Origin: Imbricaverruca yamaguchii
Lineage: Eukaryota; Arthropoda; Thecostraca; Neoverrucidae
Assembly: GCA_034440575.1 (NCBI GenBank)
Contig: JAOTOL010001556.1
Location: 688,501 to 752,500, forward strand
Reading direction: 5' to 3'
Length of the DNA: 64,000 nt
How positions within the stretch are numbered: the stretch's first letter is position 1; every line of letters begins with the position of its first letter. Below are positions 38,096-50,609 of this stretch, in pieces. The notes below the pieces were generated by a model that was not told the DNA's origin, ran no database searches, and saw only the letters and a list, made by a program, of their open reading frames with translations. The position numbers and the translations under genes were made by a program.

Positions 38096-38700
38096 CTCCA
38101 CATCGCTGCTCCTCCCAGCGCTGCCGCAGTGTGAGTTTATCCGCACGTGCTCGCGGTAGCGGTTCGGGGGCAAAGATCGCCGGTGGCTGGAGGTGGGAGC
38201 TCGGGTCCCACAGGGTGCGCGGTTTACGGCTCGTGGCAATCCAGGCTGGCGAGCTGGGCTGGGAAGATTCATACTGACGCGTGATACACGACAAAGTTTC
38301 TCTGCCCCTTCGGCCGCGTCTGTGTTATAACGCTATACCGAAGGATTCGTATACCGAATCGTGACTGTGAGCAGAGTGACTAGTGAACAGATGTTGGCCT
38401 TTGTCGTCCTTATGACCACTACCGAGAATGGAAGGGACTCAAATTAAAGTATGATGTGCATTAGACCGCCAATATTAGGGTGTGAACAACTTACTCGTCA
38501 GTTCAAACGTAATAGCACAACGTTATAAGGACAGCGAGGCATATGCACGCAACGCGTGGCTCTCGTCAAGCGGCGGGTAATGACCAATTACGCTGCCGTT
38601 CGACATGCACCAAGCATCCGCGGCCTCGCCATTACCGTCGAGGCATTGCCCAGTGTGTGTGTGCCTGATCTGTCCCGACAATCCGCTGCAAGGCGCGTGA

Positions 38701-38961
<261 letters not shown>

Positions 38962-38967
38962 TGATTG

Positions 38968-40540
38968 TCGGACACGTCGGCTGAACAGTGCCTGTCAGTA
39001 CGTCTCTGTGACACGTCGGCTGAACAGTGCCTGTCAGTACGTCTCTGTGACACGTCGGCTGAACAGTGCCTGTCAGTACGTCTCTGTGACACGTCGGCTG
39101 AACAGTGCCTGTCAGTACGTCTCTGTGACACGTCGGCTGAACAGTGGTGTCAGTACGTCTCTGTGACACGTCGGCTGAACAGTGCCTGTCATTACGTCTC
39201 TGTGACACGTCGGCTGAACAGTGTCTGTACGTTTCTGTGACACGTCGGCTGAACAGTGCCTGTCAGTACGTCTCTGTGACACGTCGGCTGAACAGTGCCT
39301 GTCATTACGTCTCTGTGACACGTCGGCTGAACAGTGCCTGTCAGTACGTCTCTGTGACACGTCGGCTGAACAGTGTCTGTACGTTTCTGTGACACGTCGG
39401 CTGAACAGTGCCTGTCAGTACGTCTCTGTGACACGTCGGCTGAACAGTTCCTGTAAGTACGTCTCTTTGACACGTCGGCTGAACAGTGCCTGTCATTGCG
39501 TCTCTGTGACACGTCGGCTGAACAGTGTCTGTACGTCTCTGTGACACGTCGGCTGAACAGTTCCTGTCAGTATGTCTCTGTGACACGTCGGCTGAACAGT
39601 GTCTGTCAGTACGTCTCTGTGACACGTCGGCTGAACAGTGCCTGTCATTACGTCTCTGTGACACGTCAGCTGAACAGTTCCTGTAAGTACGTCTCTGTAA
39701 CACGTCGGCTGAACAGTGCCTGTCAGTACGTCTCTGTGACACGTCGGGTGAACAGTGCCTGTCATTACGTCTCTGTGACACGTCGGCTGAACAGTGTCTG
39801 TCAGTACGTCTCTGTGACACGTCGGCTGAACAGTGTCTGTACGTTTCTGTGACACGTCGGCTGAACAGTGTCTGTACGTCTCTGTGACACGTCAGCTGAA
39901 CAGTGTCTGTACGTTTCTGTGACACGTCGGCTGAACAGTGCCTGTCAGTATGTCTCTGTGACACGTCGGTTGAACAGTTCCTGTAAGTACGTCTCTGTGA
40001 CACGTCGGGTGAACAGTGTCAGTACGTCTCTGTGACACGTCGGCTGAACAGTGTCTGTCAGTACGTCTCTGTGACACGTCGGGTGAACAGTGCCTGTCAG
40101 TACGTCTCTGTGACACGTCGGGTGAACAGTGCCTGTCATTACGTCTCTGTGACACGTCGGCTGAACAGTTCCTGTCAGTACGTCTCTGTGACATGTCGGG
40201 TGAACAGTGCCTGTCATTACGCCTCTGTGACACGTCGGCTGAACAGTGTCAGTACGTCTCTGTGACACGTCGGCTGAACAGTGTCTGTACGTCTCTGTGA
40301 CACGTCGGTTGAACAGTGCCTGTCATTACGTCTCTGTGACACGTCGGCTGAACAGTACCTGTAAGTGCGTCTCTGTGACACGTCGGCTGAACATTGCCTG
40401 TCAGTACGTCTCTGTGACACGTCGGCTGAACAGTGCCTGTCAGTACGTCTCTGTGACACGTCGGCTGAACATTGCCTGTCAGTACGTCTCTGTGACACGT
40501 CGGCTGAACAGTGCCTGTCAGTACGTCTCTGTGCAGCCTT
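38968..40540. repeat. 39-bp minisatellite, about 42 copies
   Basis: The unit is GTCTCTGTGACACGTCGGCT followed by GAACAGTGCCTGTCAGTAC, with a shorter version lacking part of the end (GTGTCTGTACG). Many single-base variants (CATTACG, GGGTGAAC, TTCCTGTAAG) are scattered along it. The many open frames in all phases come from the repeat. Confidence 0.97.
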
Positions 40541-41283
40541 CCGTCATGGGAGCTGTGTAACTTCGGAGACTGGGCGGAGAGGTCCGATCTGGAGGGGAAC
40601 TTTACCGAGTCTTTATCCGCTGAATGTGAGTGCCGTGGATTCTTCGCACAATTGGCGGCATATAGGCTGACAATGGTAGGATGTGGAAAAGGTTATGCTT
40701 CGTGACACTCATCTTATCCCCCTTAGATGCATATTTTGCAGCCATGTCATTAACGCAACTGGATGTGTAGCACGGTAACCAGCCGATCGGGATCCGGGGA
40801 ATGATACACATTGAGATGGCTCGAGTAGTCGAGTATTTGAAGACTTGGGGACGTTTAATCTCCAAAATGATGTTAATTTTGATATGTATGATATTTTAAA
40901 TGTATGAACTAGGGTTCTTGTATTATTTATTATTGAATTATTCGCATAGTTAAAAAAATAAATTAGCACATGCGTTCGAATATGACAAAAAAAATATAAT
41001 ATAGTTATCAAAAGCTATGAATCAAACACATTCGTACCCATTCATGCCGAGTTGGTGCATGTTCTGCTATATACAGAACAAAAACTGCTGCGTCTCTATA
41101 GATAGCTGGAAACGGTGTCTTCACAGTAATATGGTTGCCAAATTTCTAATAATGTATGTATTTTTGTCACCCACCACCCGAAAACACACAATACTTAACA
41201 CCTGGTAGAGTCTCCCATAGCTCAAAATACACTTCAGTACAGTTCATGATGCAATAATTATCGCGATGTGTTTGGCTTACCCA
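40541..41283. other. No recognisable feature
   Basis: AT-rich from 40860 onward, short frames only. Confidence 0.5.
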
Positions 41284-41650
41284 AAGAAGCTACACCGAGC
41301 TACACCGAGCTACACAGAGTCACACCAGACTATATAGAGTTACACCAAGCTACACCGAGTCACACCAAACTACACCGAGATACATCAAGCTACACCAAGC
41401 TACACCGAGCTACATCGAGTCAGACCAAGCTACACCGAGCTATACGAAGCTATAGCGAGCTACAGCGAGCTACACCGAGATACATCGAGCTACACCGAGC
41501 TACATCGAGCTACACCGAGCTACACCGAGTTACACTGAGCTACACCGAGCTACACCGAGCTACACCGAGCTACACCGAGCTACATCGAGCTACATCGAGT
41601 TACACCGAGCTACACATAGCTACACCGAGCTACATCGAGTTACACCGAGC
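41284..41650. repeat. 10-bp tandem repeat (GAGCTACACC)n
   Basis: About 36 units with variants GAGCTACATC, AAGCTACACC and GAGTTACACC. Confidence 0.95.
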
Positions 41651-41667
41651 TAGTCAGTGCAATCGCA

Positions 41668-42150
41668 TCACCTGGCATCATGGGCGTCTGTAGCGTAACT
41701 CAGCTGGTAACATGGGCGTCTGTAGCGTAGCTCAGCTGGCAACATGGGCGTCTGTAGCGTAGCTCAACTGGCAACATGGGCGTCTGTAGCGTAGCTCAGC
41801 TGGCGACATGGGCGTCTGTAGCGTAGCTCAACTGGCAACATGGGCGTCTGTAGCGTAACACGGCTGGCAACATGGGCGTCTGTAGTGTAGCTCAGCTGGC
41901 AACATTGGCGTCTGTAGTAAAACTCAGCTGGCAACACGGGCGTCTGTAGCGTAGCTCAGCTGGCGACATGGGCGTCTGTAGCGTAGCTCACCTAGCAACA
42001 TGGGCGTCTGTAGCGCAACTTAGCTGGTAGCATACTCGTCTGCAGCGTAGCTTAATTGACAACATGGGCGTATGCGTTGTAAATCAGCGGACAGCGCAGG
42101 TGTCTGTAGCGTAACTCAGTTCACAGCACGGGCGTCTGCAGCGTAAACGC
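41668..42150. repeat. 32-bp minisatellite carrying a tRNA A-box-like motif, about 15 copies
   Basis: The unit contains AACATGGGCGTCTGTAGCG then TAGCTCAGCTGGC. TAGCTCAGCTGG fits the tRNA-gene A-box consensus. No B-box (GGTTCGANNCC) and no cloverleaf were found, so this is not a tRNA gene array. Confidence 0.9.
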
Positions 42151-43749
42151 ATTCACGTGCACTGAAGCGGGGTCGCTACAGATACAGCATCTCGCTGCGT
42201 TACGATTGAGCGGCGGCGAGTACCCGGTAAAATACGAAGCCGCCGCGACGATGCGTTGGAAACAAACGTCGGCCGGGCCGTAAAAAGTCCGGCACACAAT
42301 AACAAAAACGATCAGATGCAAACATTAGCCTGCTACCCGGCGTTAGCAGAGCGCGCCTCCGGAAGATTGGCCCCGGGAGGGGTCAGGGCAGATCGTGAGA
42401 AGCCCCGGCGGCCTCTCGGCATAACAATTTATTGCCACTTTGTAGCGGGCGTTTTCCAGAGTCAAATGATCGGTCTCGGCGATAGGAAGGTGGTGTTCAG
42501 GCTGTGATTTCATTAAAAAAACGGCGTTGCCGGCAGCCGCAGTTACGACCAGTCCGCTCCGAGCTGCCCACTGTTCGGTTGCCATGCGTCAAACTGTACG
42601 GTGGTGTCGCCTTACTGTTGGATTCGCTGCTGGAGGGGGCTGGGGAAAAAAACTCGGCTGTCGTTTGGATAGCAGAGGAGAGGAACGCATGTGATTGGTC
42701 GGGAGGTCGGACGGCCGGCGGCCCGCCTCTTTTTGCACAGGTGCTGGCAGGTGTGGGGTCAGAGGTCCAGTTCAGGAAGCAGGAAACGGTGCGCGGGGTC
42801 ACCAGGCCATTGGGGGTGCCAACAGAGGTCAGATGATGGGCAGAGCGAAATGGATGACTTTCGAAAGAAGCAGATTCAACAATATATGTGGCTAAAAGGA
42901 ACGATAATTAATTGAAAACACATGGATGTCATTATCTCCATATGACTTCCGTCGTTCCCTTCCATACTTTGTGATCTGATTCCATAGTGCACACAATTTA
43001 AGTAGCGTCATGAACAGTTGGCACCATTACAGTACGAAGTCTTCTTCAATTGGGGCACATCACGGAAGTTAATACCGTTCGTCCCTGAGTCCCGTCCTTC
43101 CCATCCCTGAGCCGGTCGGCAGCGGCAGCTGGCTGGCTTCGCCGGACACTGGCTCGTCAACACCACCTCACTCCGACACCAACTCCTGGCTCTGTCTGGA
43201 AAGCTTCACTCGGGCCTGCTCGGCAGTTTGATTTGACCCGTAATGACTAACAATGTGTACCGCCATGATGCGCCGTGGCGTACTCGAGCGACCCATTATT
43301 CGGTAATGAGACGAGCGTTACCGGCGAATGTTCGGCAGATGAGTCTGACCTCTGCCTCGGCGCAGGAGATTACCCGTGTGTGCTGGAGAACCAGAGACAG
43401 TTGATTAATGGTCCAGACTGGGGAAGACAACTCGCGGGAGACGCGAAGCAGATGGGCCAAACATAACGGCCAGTTCTTCCGCGTCGGGAACTTCGCCCAT
43501 CGTTTCGAGTGAAATTACAGGCTCATTTAGCACCGCGAGCAGGGATAGGTTTCGAGACTTAATAAATTTTCACCTCTCTGTTGTCTGATTGTAAATGCAT
43601 GTGCTTCATACCGAAAGTATATGCGCATTAACGTGTCCCTAGCTAATACGATTATGCTGCACTGTGCATAGTATGTGTGTATTTCAAAAATATCTAGTGG
43701 ACGGGTTGGCCATGCCCTCCCAGTATGTTTTTACTGGATTTCACCTTTT
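42151..43749. other. No recognisable gene; GC-rich part at 42170-42840
   Basis: Frames of 70-110 codons on both strands at 42340-42920 show no domain. The rest is anonymous. Confidence 0.5.
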
Positions 43750-43900
43750 CTAACCAGACACAAGCCCACCGTCTAAGGTACCGCAGTGTGTTGGCCACCC
43801 GACGTCATCCAGACACAAGCCCGCCGTCTAAGGTGCAGCAGGGTGTTGACCGCCCAATGCGATTCAGACACAAGCCCGCCGTCTGAGGTGCATACCGTTC
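43750..43900 (+). repeat. Left member of an inverted repeat pair flanking two arrays
   Basis: Contains three loose copies of a unit around CAGACACAAGCCCGCCGTCT. The segment from about 43780 to 43875 is the reverse complement of about 46620-46715 with substitutions. Confidence 0.75.
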
Positions 43901-43959
43901 GGTGTGAGCCCTGTTATCCTGTGTCCAGCTTGAGAGCCGTCTTCTTGCGTACCGTCCAG

Positions 43960-44635
43960 AGTCAGGCGCTGTCCAACGTACCATCCGGCGTGAGGTCCGC
44001 CGGCCAACTTACCACCCGACGTGAGGACTGTCTTCTCACGTATCATCCGGCGTGAGGCCTGTCTTCTCACGTACCATCCGGCGTGAGGCCTGTCTTCTCA
44101 CGTATCATCCGGCGTGAGGCCTGTCTTCTCACGTACCATCCGGCGTGAGGCCTGTCTTCTCACGTACCATCCGGCGTGAGGCCTGTCTTCTCACGTACCA
44201 TCCGGCGTGAGGCCTGTCTTCTCACGTATCATTCGGCATGAGGCCTGTCTTCTCACGTACCACCCGGCATTGAGGCCTGTCTTCTCACGTATCATCCGGC
44301 GTGAGGCCTGTCTTCTCACGTACCATCCGACGTGAGGCCTGTCTTCTCACGTACCATCCGGCGTGAGGATTGTCTTCTTACGTACCATCCGGCGTGATAC
44401 TTGTCTTCTCACGTACCATCCGGCGTGAGGCCTGTCTTCTCACGTACCATCCGGCGTGAGGCCTGTCTTCTCACGTACCATCCGGCGTGAGGCCTGTCTT
44501 CTCACGTACCATCCGGCGTGAGGCCTGTCTTCTCACGTACCATCCGGCGTGAGGCCTGTCTTCTCACGTACCATCCGACGTGAGGCCTGTCTTCTCACGT
44601 ACCATCCGGCGTGAGGCGCGCCTTCTCACCGAGCG
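43960..44635. repeat. 31-bp minisatellite, about 21 copies
   Basis: The unit is GTGAGGCCTGTCTTCTCACG followed by TACCATCCGGC. TAC/TAT and GGC/GAC variants recur. Confidence 0.95.
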
Positions 44636-45304
44636 CCTGGAGGTTTGAATATCTTGTGAAACACCCATCATGAGTTCTGTGGCGTAAATGCAAATTCCAA
44701 ATCGCACACAGAGGCGCTTAGATATGACGTCATTTTTGAGCGCATGACGGACGATTGTGTGTTAAAGCGGCGCTTATATTGCATAGTGTACACACATTCG
44801 TACTATAGAAGTCAAGCTCATCTGTCTGTACACATAGACATTACATTAATCACACGTAGCGAGGAGATGTCCTTTGACAAGCCCCATCTGACATAAAATA
44901 ATTTGTTTATGTTGCAATCTGAGGCTCTACACAAGTACTTTTCAAACGCAACTCAAGAAAACAAGCGTGCTTCTTTTATGACGACAAGAACTCATCACAG
45001 AACTTTGGTCGTGTAAAATCACTAACCCTCGCCGGTATTGGGGAACTTTTCATTTTCCAATGACATTGCAGGGAGTTAATAAGACCAGCTGAAAATGTGT
45101 TAACACATCAGACTAGAGAAAGGAAGCGCAAGCACACGTGCAGCTTGTTGAAATATCTCACGATTAGTGCCAGGCATGACCATGTGCAGCCATTGAATGA
45201 CTCTAGGAGCGCGGTCAAACATCATCTTATCCACGGTTGAGAACGTTTGCGAGCTTACCGCAAATTTTGGCAAATCTACTGCTCATATGAACACGAATTG
45301 ATTG
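44636..45304. other. No recognisable feature
   Basis: Mixed sequence with only short frames. Confidence 0.5.
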
Positions 45305-46530
45305 CATTGTTCCCTGGGATCGTGTCGGCTCCCTGTCGGGTCGGGTCGGCTCCTTATCGGATTGTGTCGGATCTCTGTCTGGTCGTGTCGGCTCCCTATT
45401 GGATTGTGTCTGCTCACTGTTTGATCGTGTCTGCTCCTTGTTCGGCCGTGTCGGCTCCCTGTTTGGTCGTGTCGGCTCCCTGTCGGATCGTGTGGGCTCA
45501 CTGTCGGATCGTGTCGTCTCACCTGTTGTATCGTGTCGGCTCCCTATCTGGTCGTGGCGGATCTCTGTTTGGCCGTGTCGACTCCCTGTCGAGTCATGTC
45601 GGCTCCCTGATGGGCCGTGTCGGCTTCCTGTCGCGTCGTGTCGACTTCCTGTTGGGTCCTGTCGGATCTCTGTCGGGTCGTGTTGGCTCCCTGTCGGATC
45701 GTGTCGGCTCCCTGTCTGTTCGTGTCGGCTCCCTATCGGATCGTGTCAGATCTCTGTTGTCAGTGTCTGCTCCCTGTCGAGTCATATCGGCTCCCTGTCG
45801 GGTTTTGTCGGCTCCCTGTTGGGCCGTGTCGGCTCCCTATCGGATCGTGACGGATCTCTGTTTGGCCATGTCGGTTCCCTGTCGGGTCTTGTCGGCTCCC
45901 TGTCGGGTCGGGTCGGCTTGTCGGTCCTGTCGGGTCGGCTCCCTGTCGGTGGTCGGCTCCCTGTCGGGTCGTGTCGGCTCCCTGTCTGGTCGTGTCGGTT
46001 CCCTGTCGGGTCGTGTCGGCTCCCTGTCGGGTCGTGTCGGCTCCCTGTCTGCTTATGTCGGTTCCCTGTCGGGTCGGGTCGGCTCCCTGTCGGGTCGGGT
46101 CGGCTCCCTGTTGGGTCGTGTCGGCTCCCTGTCGGGTCGGGTCGGCTCCCTGTCGGGTCGGGTCGGCTCCCTGTCGGGTCGGGTCGGCTCCCTGTCGGGT
46201 CGTGTCGGCTCCCTGTCGGGTCGGGTCGGCTCCCTGTCGGGTCGGGTCGGCTCCCTGTCGGGTCGGGTCGGCTCCCTGTCTGGTCATGTCGGTTCCCTGT
46301 CGGGTCGGGTCGGCTCCCTGTCGGGTCGGTCGGTCCCGTCGGGTCGGTCCCCTGTCGGGTCGTGTCGGTTCCCTGTTGGGTCGGGTCGGCTCCCTGTCGG
46401 TCGGTCGGCTCCCTTCGTGGTCCCTGTCGGGTCGGGTCGGCTCCCTGTCGGGTCGTGTCGGCTCCCTGTCGGGTCGTGTCGGCTCCCTGTCGGGTCGTGT
46501 CGGCTCCCTGTCGGGTCGTGTCGGTCCAAG
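45305..46530. repeat. 21-bp minisatellite, about 57 copies
   Basis: The unit is GTCGGCTCCCTGTCGGGTCG plus T or G. Divergence falls along the array: the first half is degenerate and the second half (after about 45950) is nearly uniform, consistent with recent expansion at one end. Open frames of up to 432 codons in several phases are repeat artefacts. Confidence 0.96.
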
Positions 46531-46604
46531 GTCACGTCACGCTGAGCGTTACGACCTGTGGGCAATGTGTCGCATCTGGTCGAGACTTCGATGCCATCCT
46601 TGAA

Positions 46605-46800
46605 GTTTAGTTGACGTCGGGCAGACGAGTTTGTGTCTGGATGACGTCGGGCAGCCAACACACTGCGGTACCTCAGACGGCGGGATTGTGTCTGAATCAC
46701 ATTAGACAGTCAACACCCTTCAAGTAATCCGTCGGTGTCATGATGCGTTGGTGTCATGATCCGTCGGTGTTGTGATCCGTCGATGTCGTGATTCGTCGGC
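46605..46800 (-). repeat. Right member of the inverted pair, then an 18-bp repeat
   Basis: 46620-46715 mirrors 43780-43875 (TGTGTCTGGATGACGTCGGG and AGACGGCGGG landmarks). 46725-46800 holds about four 18-bp units near GTCATGATCCGTCGGTGT. Confidence 0.75.
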
Positions 46801-48003
46801 CAACCTGCGTGGCGACGACGCACCAAGTGTGTGGCAAGCAGTCTATTTGTCCCAACCTTTTGCTAGAACGAGAGGGATCCTCCCAGCTCCCACCACCCAT
46901 AAAGCAATGACTAGCTGGCCTTGAACCTTGAAACTATAAGAGTCTGCCTTTATATTAGGCCTGCTTGAGTTTCCCCTCTCAGTGCCACCATAAAAGCCAC
47001 GCGAATGACAACACAGAGCCGCCCATACGCGATTGGTCTTGAGTGGTCACTGGGTACGTAGTATACACGGTAGTCACTGGGTAAGCAGTGCTTACGGTAG
47101 TCACTGGGTACGCAGTGCACACGCCAGTACTGGCCGAATACTGCACCGTGACTGCGCACACCGTACCTCAGCTAGACGCGGAGCCGATCCACAGACCAGT
47201 AGCCGATCACGTGATGCAGGCGCCGGCAGTTCGGTGCGCGCGGCGTCACCACGAGCCAGGTCGTCCCCCCTCCGTCCTCTACCCCCACCCCATCTAGAAG
47301 AACCGTGCCCCCACCAGTGGCCCACGACCCGTTCGGCCCGGCCAGACACCGCTTCATGTGCTAATCAGGTGTGACGTCATGGGGGTGGGAGCCCCGGGCG
47401 GCGCGGTGTCCGCTATGAAGGTGAAGTCGCGGCGAACGGCAGGCCGTTCGGCTGTTGCCGGGCAGTTCTCGGCGGAAGCGTGACTAACCACACGGGCTGT
47501 CGTCGCACGGGAGAGCGGCGTGGCAACACGGGCAGCGAATGCACCATGCTGGGTAGTTGTTACAAAGCCTGTGACAGGGTGCGGTCTACCACAGTTAAAC
47601 CGAACCAATATCAAGCCTTCAGATAATGAAATGTTGCTTCTGGACCCACATCATGAAGACATCGATGTGGCATCATGAAGCAATCGGTCTGTTCCCGTCG
47701 ACTTCATCGCAAGAAACTCAGTGGGCTTTGGTTAAGGTTGGAAGAAACTGACTATGGGAACAACCTGTGGAGTTTCGTGGAGATGGCGAAGCGTGTCGAT
47801 AAAACGTTTGGCGCCGACTTATAATTGGCGAGGATCTTCTCGGATGTTTGTATGGTCTGCAGCACTACTTTGATTTTTTTCCATTGCTTTACTGATAATT
47901 CCAAGTAACTTTCAGATAGGTGATCCGGTTATTCAGTTCATGCCCGAGCTGAATATCATATGATGCACGACATATCATCGACAATTGCGGAGCCCCTTGA
48001 ACT
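46801..48003. other. Anonymous sequence with a 27-bp triplication
   Basis: 47040-47135 has three units of about 27 bp around GGTAGTCACTGGGTACGCAG. 47160-47560 is GC-rich with no supported gene. Confidence 0.5.
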
Positions 48004-48833
48004 TTATCCCGCGCCGTCTGCAACCGCCCCCTCAGGTTCTTCGCGGATAATGAACGAACGGCGCGCGGCAGTGCGCCGAAGTTTGGCATACCTTTTCCCA
48101 CATCAATTGGGAATGTCATGTCAAACTTTTGAGGTCAGTTCATCTAGGGTCAACGAGTTAATCTTGGTCAAGTGAGGTCACCTAAAAAAGCGTTCAACCA
48201 GTCGTCACGCTTTAACGGGTACAGATATTTCAAAGAAACTTTCAGGGTTGGCTCATCTTCAGGGATGCAACAAAACGTATGAGAGGAATGTTTCCGTTTT
48301 TCCGTTTTTGACTACTTATAACTTTAGTATATCTGCCCCTTGGAGTTGAAATCGAAGATTCTTGCTAAAGTAAACATATTTTGTAAGTGAAAGTTAACTT
48401 CCAACAATGTTTCTCGGTCTGCTCTACCCATTAGTGAAGGAAAATTAAAGGAAAATTGGAAATTCAATTTTGTTGTAATTTAAAAAAATCGTTTTTTTTT
48501 TGGGGGGAGGGAAATGTTTGATTGCCCTGGTCGATTTCACTGTCCTTTTCTGATTCAAATTTTTTTTTTCTCTCTCAAATACCCAAAATGAACTCCCCGG
48601 AGCCAAAAAAAAGCATAATGTAAGTCGTGAGAAGTCGTGAAAATCTAGCCCACTAGTGACGCCACTTTTTAAGTAAAATTGTTCTGGGGGTGGACCCAGA
48701 TCCGACTCGTCGGGTGCTTTCCGATGACACCCCCTTTGTTTTCGTGCGTTGCTTCGTTTGGATTTATAGGGTGTTACTATCCGGCCCCCGTGACGGTGAG
48801 TGAGGATCTGACCTGAGAGACGGCGTGGGTTAA
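48004..48833 (+). mobile_element. TTAA-bounded DNA transposon relic, family 1 (copy 3)
   Basis: It starts TTATCCCGCGCCGTCTGC (48004, one mismatch in the TTAA) and ends AGACGGCGTGGGTTAA (48833), so the outer 15 bp form an inverted repeat. 830 bp long, aligning along its length to 16490-17258 (inverted), and its right part to 1-360. Contains an A/G homopolymer stretch near 48480-48510. No coding capacity. Confidence 0.75.
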
Positions 48834-49721
48834 TACAACAATGCTCAGTACAGCTCTACACAACATTATCAACAGATTTCGTTGAGTTACGCTGCCTGCG
48901 GAAAATCACCAAGTCATATTCGTTGCAATAGCTGCGCCAAGACTCATAAGCCTTGTCACGCTCACGCAAGAACTACACCAGGTCCTGCCCGTCACCCACC
49001 CATGGGTGGGGGGGGGGGGACGGTCCTGAGCGGACAGTGCATGTTCACCGCCACCTACCACAAGTGCATAAACCTCAGTTTCACATCTACCCCTGCTTCC
49101 CGGCTCCAATCCGCCTGCAAGAAATGAAGGGACAAGGCGTCAGCCAGGGGGGGGGGGTGAAGGCGTCGTCAAGGCGTCGCCAGCTGAGGTGCACTTAACC
49201 TTGCACCACAGGCGTGACGTGAAGGACGCCCGGCGACACCCTAGCCCGGGGAAGGGTACGCTCACAACGACTGCTTAATGGTCAGCAATCGGAACGCGCG
49301 GCAAGCTGAACGGCCGACTCGAGATCCGGAACATTGGTGATGATATGGCTCAGCAGTGTTGCCACCCGCTCCAGATGGGCTGGCAGCCGGACAGGCTGAG
49401 AGAGGCAGAGATCCCGCGGCGCCTGTCCGTGGCGACGAATGTCGGAGCCGTCAGCACGATTAAGGTTAATATTCACAGTGCCCAGGCAAAAGGTTGGCTT
49501 CCGAGTCTGATAGCGCCACGCAGCTGGGCTTACAGCTCGTCCAGATACGGGCTCGGATGGCGGGCAGTAAACCACACCCGCAGTGACAGCACGGCGCCCC
49601 CCGCAACTCACAGACACTCCCACAGCGTCTCGCAGGACGAACCGGTACTTGAGATGGTCAACGTCTTCACATTGAGGTTTCCCTTGCATAGGATGGCGAC
49701 GCCACCGCCTCGGGGGCTCCG
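48834..49721. other. No recognisable feature
   Basis: Two G-runs (49008-49019, 49149-49157) and mixed sequence. The frames of 135 and 279 codons that reach into the next array have no domain. Confidence 0.5.
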
Positions 49722-50155
49722 GCGGCTGGACGGCCGCGGCAGCTGGACGGCTGCGGCGGCTGGACAGCTACGGCGGCTGGACGGCTGCGGCGGCTGGACG
49801 GCTGCGGCGGCTGGACAGCTGCGGCGGCTGGAAGGCTGCGGCGGCTGGACAGCTGCGGCGGCTGGACGGCTGCGGCAGCTGGACGGCTGCTGCAGCTGGA
49901 CGGCTGCTGCAGCTGGACGGCTGCGGCAGCTGGACGGCCGCGGCAGCTGGACGGCTGCGGCAGCTGGACGGCTGCGGCGGCTGGACGGCTGCGGCGGCTG
50001 GACGGCTGCGGCGGCTGGACGGCTGCGGCAGCTGGACGGCTGCGGCAGCTGGACGGCTGCGGCAGCTGGACGGCTGCGGCAGCTGGACGGCTGCGGCAGC
50101 TGGACGGCCGCGGCAGCTGGACGGATGCGGCAGCTGGATGGCCGCGGCCTCACTG
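49722..50155. repeat. 17-bp minisatellite, about 25 copies
   Basis: The unit is CTGGACGGCTGCGGCRG, with CAGCT, CTGCTGC and CCGCGGC variants. It ends about 70 bp before the viral element. Confidence 0.95.
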
Positions 50156-50224
50156 GGCCGGACGGTCACGGCGTTCCACTATGAAATCACCAGGATTCTG
50201 TCGAACACTGGGAAAAACAGCGAC

Positions 50225-50363
50225 GTACCAGATTCAAATCAGGTGTTTTTTTTCGCGGGGGGGGGGTCCTGGCGTACGCCAGGATTGCATGGACATGCAA
50301 CTTTTATGTACATAAAAGCCCCCCCCCCCCGCGAAAAAAAAACACCTGATTTGAATCTGGTAC
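50225..50363. repeat. Left terminal hairpin with three internal arms
   Basis: The outer stem pairs 50225-50266 with 50319-50363 and includes an 8-9-nt A/T run and a 10-12-nt G/C run. Inside are three consecutive palindromes: TCCTGGCGTACGCCAGGA (50267-50284), TTGCATGGACATGCAA (50285-50300, 2-nt loop) and CTTTTATGTACATAAAAG (50301-50318). It can fold as a stem with a multi-arm head. Neither stem nor arms match the two other hairpins, so the element has two kinds of ends. Just inside it, AAAAGGCTAATTAAATTTTA begins the same subterminal sequence as at the other ends. Confidence 0.85.
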
Positions 50364-50379
50364 AAATAGCTGAAGGCGG

Positions 50380-50602
50380 ATAAAAGGCTAATTAAATTTT
50401 AGATGAGTGATCAACTGACGGGACTAAACTTTTTCTTTTTATCAGATGAAGAGACTCATTTAATAATTCACCTCATCTCCTAAAAATAATTATTTTTCCT
50501 TACTCATTCACTCATTCAGTTTACTGTTTCAAATGTCTTCCATCATTACTTCATCACCTCATCTCCAAAAAGAAAAAAATTCTTAGCATCACTCACTCAC
50601 TC
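50380..50602 (-). repeat. Left subterminal (ITR-like) module
   Basis: The module contains AATTAAATTTTAGATGAGTG, a CTTTTTCTTTTTATCAGATG block, CACCTCATCTCC and tandem ACTC tetranucleotides (50495-50515, 50587-50602). It is the mirror of 54170-54420 and of modules around the centre. Confidence 0.75.
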
Positions 50603-50603
50603 A

Positions 50604-50609
50604 TTTATT
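50604..50609 (-). terminator. Polyadenylation signal overlapping the stop codon, left copy
   Basis: AATAAA on the minus strand includes the TAA stop of the capsid gene. The arrangement is identical in the right copy. Confidence 0.6.

Noticed and set aside
36646..38294. Open frames of 420-543 codons on both strands
   Set aside because: They follow a 33-bp repeat whose length is divisible by three, are open in four phases, and show only repeat composition without a domain or start context.
38968..40540. Possible CRISPR-like regular array
   Set aside because: Units are contiguous 39-bp tandem repeats without unique spacers, in a eukaryotic setting.
45247..46610. Open frames of 403 and 432 codons
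   Set aside because: Products of the 21-bp array; all three forward phases are open and give low-complexity peptides.
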